A stretch of 64,000 nt of DNA. Source: Laetiporus sulphureus 93-53 (lineage: Eukaryota > Basidiomycota > Agaricomycetes > Polyporales > Laetiporaceae). Of the stretch, positions 63,727 through 64,000 are shown piece after piece; position 1 is the stretch's first letter; each line of letters starts with the position of its first letter. The position numbers and the translations under genes are program-made. The notes beneath the pieces were generated by a model that saw only the letters and a program-made list of their open reading frames with translations, had not been told where the DNA came from and did not search any database. The stretch is from the NCBI RefSeq assembly GCF_001632365.1, contig NW_024468538.1, positions 1-64,000 on the forward strand, given 5' to 3'.

Positions 63727-64000
63727 GCGGAGTCTGTGGCATGTCGGTTTTCACTGGTTTTCACTGGCATCAGACTTTGCCGGGATTGACGTTGGGAGAT
63801 GGTGTCTGGCCGCTCGCTTCGGAAGGCGGCATCCACTCCACCTACGTTCAGTTGCTGGGAACTATAGCGATGGGCCATGCGTTCCCCCGTCCTTGGACTC
63901 GAATTTCGGGATGACTCTATTCGCAGGAGATCGTGTGCTCGGTTTTCATGATTTCAGGTGGGATACTCTCCGACCACCGGTGCACCGTGGACTTCTCAGC

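Overview
The window looks like nuclear DNA of a basidiomycete fungus, most likely an Agaricomycete. Nearly every gene is cut by short introns of about 46 to 80 nt with GT..AG ends. The gene set is fungal: a Zn2Cys6 regulator, an Fcy-type permease, a Kre9/Knh1-type wall protein and a Ctp1/Sae2-type repair factor. There is no operon structure. Genes were built by hand from open frames, splice sites that keep phase, and family motifs. The exon lists in the entries are such models and no transcript data were available.

Left part (1-26.5 kb): 5.5 kb with no supported gene but with degenerate repeats; an uncharacterised basic protein (5.5-6.9 kb) with an RNase P protein-like stretch; an F-box protein; a 1,223-residue Zn2Cys6 transcription factor; 4.5 kb without a clear gene; a purine/cytosine permease; signal peptidase SEC11; a bHLH factor; and a 2.5 kb gap.

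Middle (26.5-47 kb): mitochondrial Obg GTPase (MTG2), MCM4, and a molybdopterin-binding (MoaB/CinA-type) protein. A surface-protein neighbourhood follows: a Ser/Thr-rich one-pass membrane protein, a frameshifted relative, and a GPI-anchored Kre9-like protein. Between the first two sits a complete 694-bp non-autonomous DNA transposon with 48-bp inverted ends. CTP1 and GPI1 (PIG-Q) follow, converging.

Right part (47-64 kb): a GH27 alpha-galactosidase with 20 exons, six of them only 8-17 nt; OST4 and QCR8 sharing a 175-bp divergent promoter, QCR8 having an 11-nt microexon; a glutathione S-transferase with a GC-AG intron; an NmrA-like protein; ORC3; an aromatic amino acid decarboxylase; and UPF3.

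The genes mostly serve separate housekeeping functions. One shared signal is visible: MCM4, CTP1 and ORC3 each carry an ACGCGT (MCB-like) box about 40-105 bp before the start codon, consistent with G1/S control. OST4, GPI1 and SEC11 all act in the ER on secreted proteins, but they are not clustered.
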